From assembly GCF_025370935.1 (NCBI RefSeq), contig NC_133479.1:18196198-18260197 (forward strand): a stretch of 64,000 nt of DNA, read 5' to 3'. The stretch is from Choristoneura fumiferana (taxonomy: Eukaryota > Arthropoda > Insecta > Lepidoptera > Tortricidae). The translations under genes and the position numbers were made by a program. Shown here piece after piece: positions 58,640-64,000 of the stretch. How positions within the stretch are numbered: position 1 is the first letter of the stretch; every line of letters starts with the position of its first letter. The notes under the pieces were generated by a model. The model did not search any database, was not told the DNA's origin, and saw only the letters and a list, made by a program, of their open reading frames with translations.

Positions 58640-59640
58640 ATTTATTTATTATGGACCCAGTTTCCTGGGGCAGTGTTTTCGGAGCGGTACAACTTAGGGA
58701 TCTTTAAAAATGAGCTTATCAGTCTCTCAAAGGGCCAGAAACGCACGTCTATCGCACCACTAGTGTTGACAGGTGTCCATGGGCGGCGGTGATTGCTTCC
58801 CATCAGGTGGTCACATGCTCGGTTTCCGTTTTGGAATATAATATAATAATAATATATGAAAAAAAATATGCTAAAATCTTCAGTCCACCTTTGCGGCCTG
58901 TTTACAGATTTATACAGATTTATATTTATACGTTTGGACTTCGATTTTAATTTATTTAACCCATCATAGTGAAACTTAAAATTCAGTAGAATAAACAACT
59001 CCCCGATTTTCCTATGGTCACTTGGCTTTCATTTATCATTTGGTTATATTCGGCGCACTCCCTGATGAAGGACCGTAAGTTGACTCGAAACATCAGGGAA
59101 CTGCAACAGAGAATGCGTTTACTTTAATATAGTTCACTGAGTGGTTAATAAATGTCAGATAAAAGCCCCCAAATCATTATAATAACGTCATCATTATAAA
59201 TCGACTGCGTACATACAATCATTACTTTTACAAACAACCAATTGTTTCTCACAAAAATATTGTAAAGAAAGTACATTTTTAAACCGCTTTTAAAATAAAA
59301 GGGTTATTATCTGCAGCGACGTTCGGTAAACCGAATTTATTAGTTCATTCAGTAATAAAGTAAGAACTTTTTCTTGTTTCCCTGACTAAAATATGGTTCT
59401 GAGTTCCGTATGTGTAACTTCAGGTATCGGCAACTTTTTCATTTGTAGGTATATTTTTATTCCAGATTTTAAGATTTTAAGTAAGAGCTTTTTTAAAAGT
59501 TAGTAACGACATGCATGCAACAACAAACAAAGACAATACAAAGTCTTTATCACCACAAATCAATAAGTTAACATAGTTACAAATTACAAGGTAGCAGTAG
59601 GTATAAGTAGGCATGTATGTATACCTAAACTTATTTTTTA
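58640..59640. other. No gene; family S tail scrap at 58780-58835
   Basis: TGTCCATGGGCGGCGGTGAT and CCCATCAGGTGG match the 3' segment of family S. Otherwise AT-rich without a supported gene. Confidence 0.5.
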
Positions 59641-59644
59641 ACGA

Positions 59645-59715
59645 CTAGATAGCCCAGTGATTAGAGAAGTGACTACGAAGTTTGAATTCCCGGGTTCAAT
59701 TACCGGTAGGGGCAG
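59645..59715 (+). repeat. tRNA-like SINE head
   Basis: TAGATAGCCCAGTGATTAGA contains an A-box-like stretch and CCCGGGTTCAATTACCGG a B-box-like stretch about 35 nt later. The B box is GGTTCAATTAC, off consensus. It is a relic. Confidence 0.5.
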
Positions 59716-60228
59716 ATTTTGTATTAAAAATACCAACATTTGCTCTCGATTCTTAGGTAAATACCGGTTTAAAATTAACATAATAAACACAAGCTTTACT
59801 TACTTTGCTTTGTGGACTGGATTGATGTATTAATTTAGGTAATTCCATCATTTTCTTCTTTTAATTTTTATGCTGATGTGCTGTGTTAATTTGTGACGTT
59901 ACATTTTTAAGTAAATAAATAAATAATAAATAAACACAGTTCTCTACCCCTGATATTCTTGCTCCAACTTAAAAAAGCTTAAAATCGGCTTATTCGGGCG
60001 GCGATTTAAAACTGATCCCGTTCCCGATGCGCGGCGATGTTCATCTTGTTTACGAGCGCCTGCGCAGGTATATACATCAGCGCGCAACCTAAAGGTTTTT
60101 GGGTCTTCGGAATACATTTTATCGTTATTTAACGGTTATTTTATATGATACTATATTTTATTCGCGGGTTTGCGCGCGTCTATTAAGTCTGGTTAAACTA
60201 GTTAGCTAACGGCAGCGACGGCGGCTAG

Positions 60229-60296
60229 TGGTAGTGTAGGGGAATAGCACGCAGCACGGAATGCTGAGTACCTGGGTTCGATTCCCAGCGCTGGTT
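60229..60296 (+). ncRNA. tRNA-like unit copy 4
   Basis: The middle stem CAGCA/TGCTG, T arm CTGGG/CCCAG and B box GGTTCGATTCC match the unit at 7994-8067. The 5' acceptor strand is lost, and the A-box region (GTAGTGTAGGGG) has an extra base. TTTATTTTT follows. Confidence 0.55.
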
Positions 60297-60351
60297 TATT
60301 TTTCTGGTTTTGCTGTGCATCCATGTTTCAGCTTGTGTTTTCGTGTACAAT

Positions 60352-60480
60352 ATTTAAAGAAAGAAAAGAAAGAAAGAAAGAAAGGTTTATTTTGGCTCCA
60401 TTTGTACCACCTAAAACTAAGACTAGAACTAGCGCACTAAAACTAGCTTACTAGCTAGCTAATTAGTTTTGTTAGCTAAC
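60352..60480 (-). repeat. Retroposon tail with (AAAG)n
   Basis: AAAGAAAGAAAGAAAGAAAG then GTTTATTTTGGCTCCATTTG is a reversed poly(A)-type end like that at 26164. Confidence 0.55.
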
Positions 60481-60514
60481 TAAAGTCACCGACATAGCAG
60501 TACAAATATGCAAG

Positions 60515-60655
60515 TTTAAGTTTCAATGGGCGGGCCACATCACTCGAAAAACAGATAACCATTGGGGGAGAAAAGTTCTAGAGTGGCGACCACGAACCGG
60601 AAGAGGATGGATGCAAGTGGCGAGTTGTCGTTTACTGTGGCGTTCTAAGGGGGAG
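60515..60655 (+). pseudogene. RTE-like C-terminal fragment
   Basis: Codons read KFQWAGHITRKTDNHWGRK and VLEWRPRTGRGWMQ, as in the 11430-11593 fragment but with the GRPPTRW segment deleted. A 3' segment AAGTGGCGAGTTGTCGTTTA follows. Confidence 0.7.
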
Positions 60656-60717
60656 GCTTTTACTGTGGAGTTCTAAGTCTGGCAGTTATATTGGAATAGA
60701 GGAATTTCGCCAAAAAA

Positions 60718-61055
60718 TCTCGTTCGCTCGACTGATGAAAATATGCACTTTAAAGTTGAATATTTTTAAGGCAACCCCCCAATGGTTTTAAAATACCTAT
60801 CCAACAATACCCCACACTATAAGGTTAATCGAGAAAAAATAACCCCCACTTTGCGTATAGGTATGGGAGGAATCCTAAAAAACATTTTTTTTATTTTTTT
60901 TTATTTTAACACTGTCGGCGTAACTGATATGTATATTCATGCCAAATTACAGCTTTCAGTACTAACGGTCTCTGAGAGTAGCCGCGGACAGACAGACAGA
61001 CGGACAGAGATGGCGAAACTATAAGGGTTCCTAGTTGACTACGGAATCCTAAAAA
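60718..61055 (+). mobile_element. Repeat family U, right half
   Basis: GCTCGACTGATGAAAATATG to CTACGGAATCCTAAAAAA corresponds to the second half of 20475-21149, including the CCGCGGACAGACAGACAGAC word. Confidence 0.8.
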
Positions 61056-61620
61056 ATAACTAAAATTCGGCCCACTTTTAAAAGGCTTACATTTTAGGCC
61101 TGACAGTGACAAATGTAAAGGTTATATTTAATGCAATCCGTAAACTAGATCTTTATCAAATGTAAATAAAATCTTAATACCTTTATCGAGAAAACGAGTA
61201 CCTACTGAGTTTGTTTGTGTAAATTATAAGATTAGAAAATACAACATTATTTAGGATTTGGTGTAGGGATTTTACGTGTCTAAATCCTGATTCCTTTGTA
61301 CTAAGTATTGGGATAAAAATTAGGCCGTGGATTATTCTAGAGATTCCCCTATCTACATACCAAATTTCATCTTGATTCGTCCAGCCATTGTAGCGCGAAA
61401 GACAAACTTTCGCATTAATAATATTACTAATTGCAGCCTGTGACTTCGCCTGTAGAAAAATCCGTGAGAATATCGGGATAAACAGTAGCATATATGTTAT
61501 TGCAGATGTCCAGCTATCTATATTCCAAATTTCATTTAAATACGTCCAGCCGTTTTAGCGCGAAGAAGTAACAAACATACACACCTGGAAACTTTCGCAT
61601 TTATTAGTAGGGTTCCAAGT

Positions 61621-63589
61621 AAGCAACACCGACTGCAAAAGTTAGTTTAAAATCAATCCGTTTTAATCCGATTAAAGTAATACAGAAGCTTAAATAGTTA
61701 TTGCTCTAAATGAATCAAAAAAATAGAGAAAAGGTTAAATTTAAAACTTTATTGCTTCAAAATTCAACTTAATTGTTTGGTAGTTAAAATCTAAAGTTGT
61801 GTTCTATAAATAGAGACTTAGTTTGTTTAAGAATTTAACTATTTACGTATATAATCGTGATGACAAAGCGGTATTATTTATCAAACACTTATCTATTGTA
61901 AAGGTTTTAATATTGAAATTGCATGTTTTCATTTGACATTGCTACGGAATGTGAACCGTACGACTCTTCAGTGGGTGGATTTACTGTCATATCATGTCAA
62001 ATGAAAAATCAACGACCTGGAATTATACGTACAAGCAAAAAAAATACAATTTCAAATACATTATTCTTTAATTTGGCAATGTGCACCACAATGAAAACGA
62101 TTCAAGACCACTTTTTGTATTTTTTAATTGTAGAATTTTTTAGATTAAAAGGTAACAATGAGGATCATGAGTTTTTTTTTAATTTTATTAATTTAAGGGC
62201 ATATAATAAAAACTGTCCATTCTGAATATCGTCAAAATGGAATTTCATGCCAGGGTAATTCACAAATTTGACACAGGTCGTAAAAGACACTGGCGATTTG
62301 TACTACCTTTTCGCATAATTATTGTTTGCCAAATGATTAATTTCCCAACTATCAAATTTCTCCGAAATAAAAAAAAATATCTCAGTGTAGCTATTTACTA
62401 ATGGTTTTATAGCGCACAGTAGGTTAGGTTTGTTTTATGAAAATTCCGAAAATAATAATAGTTTCAGAGAAAATCATGACTTGGGAAATAAAACATTTGG
62501 GAAAAAATAATTGTGCGAAACGGCAGATAACATGGCCATTATTAAGTACAAATGACAATAAAACTTAAATAAACGGACCTCACAATACCAGCGCCGATTA
62601 GTAGCCTGTCACAATAATCTTTATTGCGTTTACGTACGTACGTACGTACTCATACTACTTGAACCTCCAATATTAACTAAGTAGTTAACTAAACATTACA
62701 ATTCAACGTATCGATGAAAATAAATGCCATGTAATTTACCTTTTAAATCCGACCAATACGGTATTAAAATGTAACTTACTCGAGCCCGAAGACCTCTCAT
62801 TAAAATTGATGAGACCCCACCTTATGATTAATCCCATACATTCTATCTTACGAAAGAAATCAATGCAACGGGACATTTTCCATTAAAACATTCTTAAATC
62901 AAAATGGGGCGATAAATATAAAACCATTTTAGTAAAAATGAAAGTTGAGGAACGGATTCCAAATCCGAAAAAGTCGTGCGAAAAAACTGTTTTCATAAGG
63001 GCGCTTGCTCACGTGCTTTATTTTCAACAAGATCATGTTTTAGTTCGATCGTTATTCTGTAACCAAAATCTCTATCAAATGCCAAATGCCTATTAGCTAT
63101 CATTATTTCTGCCGATTCAAGAAAGAATGTTGTTGATGTTTTAATAGAAAAGCAGAAATTTGAAATGGTTTCGAACTTAAATAATACGAGGAATCACGAG
63201 AACATAAGTAAGTACAACTGATCTATAATAACAAGTGACTTGGTCCCAGACAGTGGCTATCAAATGTAAACGGAATAGATGTCTATAATCTTTTACCTAA
63301 AATTTCAAATTTATAAAGCATGAATACAATATTCGTGAAATTTTGGGACCTGTGAAGTTTTTTCAATTAAACTCAATTAGGTACTTTCTTCATGAAAATG
63401 TTTATTATTGTTGTTTAAAATATGTATAAACTTTAAAAAAAATACATGTATTATAATGAACAATCAAGTGAAAAATATATATCTATTTGAAACACTCGAA
63501 AATATGTTACCACGGCCTTATTACGTCCCAATAAGAGTCTGTGGTATGTTTTTGAAGAGTTGGGTCAGTTCATATTTTTACACTTGGCT
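61621..63589. other. No gene recognised; small repeats only
   Basis: AT-rich. TTTGCCAAATGATTAATTTC and ATTTGGGAAAAAATAATTGT (62320-62520) are family X-like. A (TACG)n run lies at 62634-62650. The 100-codon frame at 61923-62225 shows no recognised domain. Confidence 0.5.
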
Positions 63590-63726
63590 GTACAGTCACC
63601 AGCACTAATATCTGACACAACAAGCGTGCATAAATATCTGATACAACTCTATTTCTAGGGCCGTAAGGACGTGTCAGATATTATTGCACGCTCCGCTGTG
63701 GCAGATATTAATGCTGGTGACTGTAC
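63590..63726. mobile_element. Short inverted-repeat element (137 bp), GTACAGTCACCAGCA ends
   Basis: GTACAGTCACCAGCACTAAT at the left is mirrored by ATTAATGCTGGTGACTGTAC, with inner ATCTGACAC and GTGTCAGAT. It shares the terminal GTACAGTCA with the 2755-2884 element. Confidence 0.9.
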
Positions 63727-64000
63727 TTATGGAATAATACGTCAAAATTTTATACCATGGGCTAAAAGCACGCTCTATTTGTAAATCTTGTTTTAATTCT
63801 TGCGATCATCAATTGTTTGATTGTATTCCAGTGTACAACACCCCTTAGCTGCAAGTGACGAGCGAATTGCGATCCGTTCGCCCCGTACTAATTGTCGAAC
63901 GGTCGGTATTCGGCATGGTACGTGGCATTCTACTTCGGACAGTGGGGTGTTCAATTTTCACTTGACCGAGGTGTCAATGTTAAGGTTCTCCTTTTGCGAA

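Noticed and set aside
60229..60296. A true tRNA gene
   Set aside because: The 5' acceptor strand does not pair and the middle loop has five bases; tRNA-like SINE unit only.

Overview
The window is insect nuclear DNA, most likely from a moth or butterfly. It is AT-rich, has small exons with GT..AG introns, and is crowded with short inverted-repeat elements, tRNA-like SINEs and non-LTR fragments of the kinds that fill lepidopteran genomes. No bacterial, organellar, CRISPR or rRNA feature is present.

One host gene can be read with confidence. It is on the + strand in 20 exons between 10137 and 32422 and encodes the C-terminal 889 residues of a membrane adenylyl cyclase of the AC2/4/7 type (Drosophila Ac76E-like). 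The exons join without a frame break. Exons 1-3 give the second half of catalytic domain C1a, exons 4-8 the C1b linker, exons 9-14 the second six-helix membrane block with a glycosylated outer loop, and exons 15-20 the complete C2 catalytic domain and stop. The N-terminus, first membrane block and first half of C1a were not found between 1 and 10136, so they probably lie upstream of the window.

Layout: 1-10136 is a repeat-rich stretch upstream of (or inside a long intron before) the first visible exon, with a 480-bp tetranucleotide array, a non-LTR reverse-transcriptase tail and several inverted-repeat elements. In 10137-32422 the introns carry many repeats, several ending 12-50 nt from a splice acceptor. 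Exon 19 lies between two oppositely oriented copies of one palindromic element, and intron 9 holds a decayed duplicate of exon 9. From 32423 to 43679 there is no recognised gene, only repeats. From 43680 to 48941 lies a Ty3/gypsy LTR retrotransposon on the minus strand, with near-identical LTRs, a tRNA-Pro primer site, an uninterrupted pol and a frame-broken gag. From 48942 to 64000 there are again only repeats, including a nested insertion with a clear 7-bp target duplication and a transposon-like element with a THAP-like start.

The best leads for follow-up are the exon-9 relic, the inverted element pair around exon 19, the tRNA-like fold-back family with intact Pol III boxes and compensatory stem changes, and the young gypsy element. 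I saw no wholly new multi-gene system. All assignments come from reading the sequence; no database search was run.
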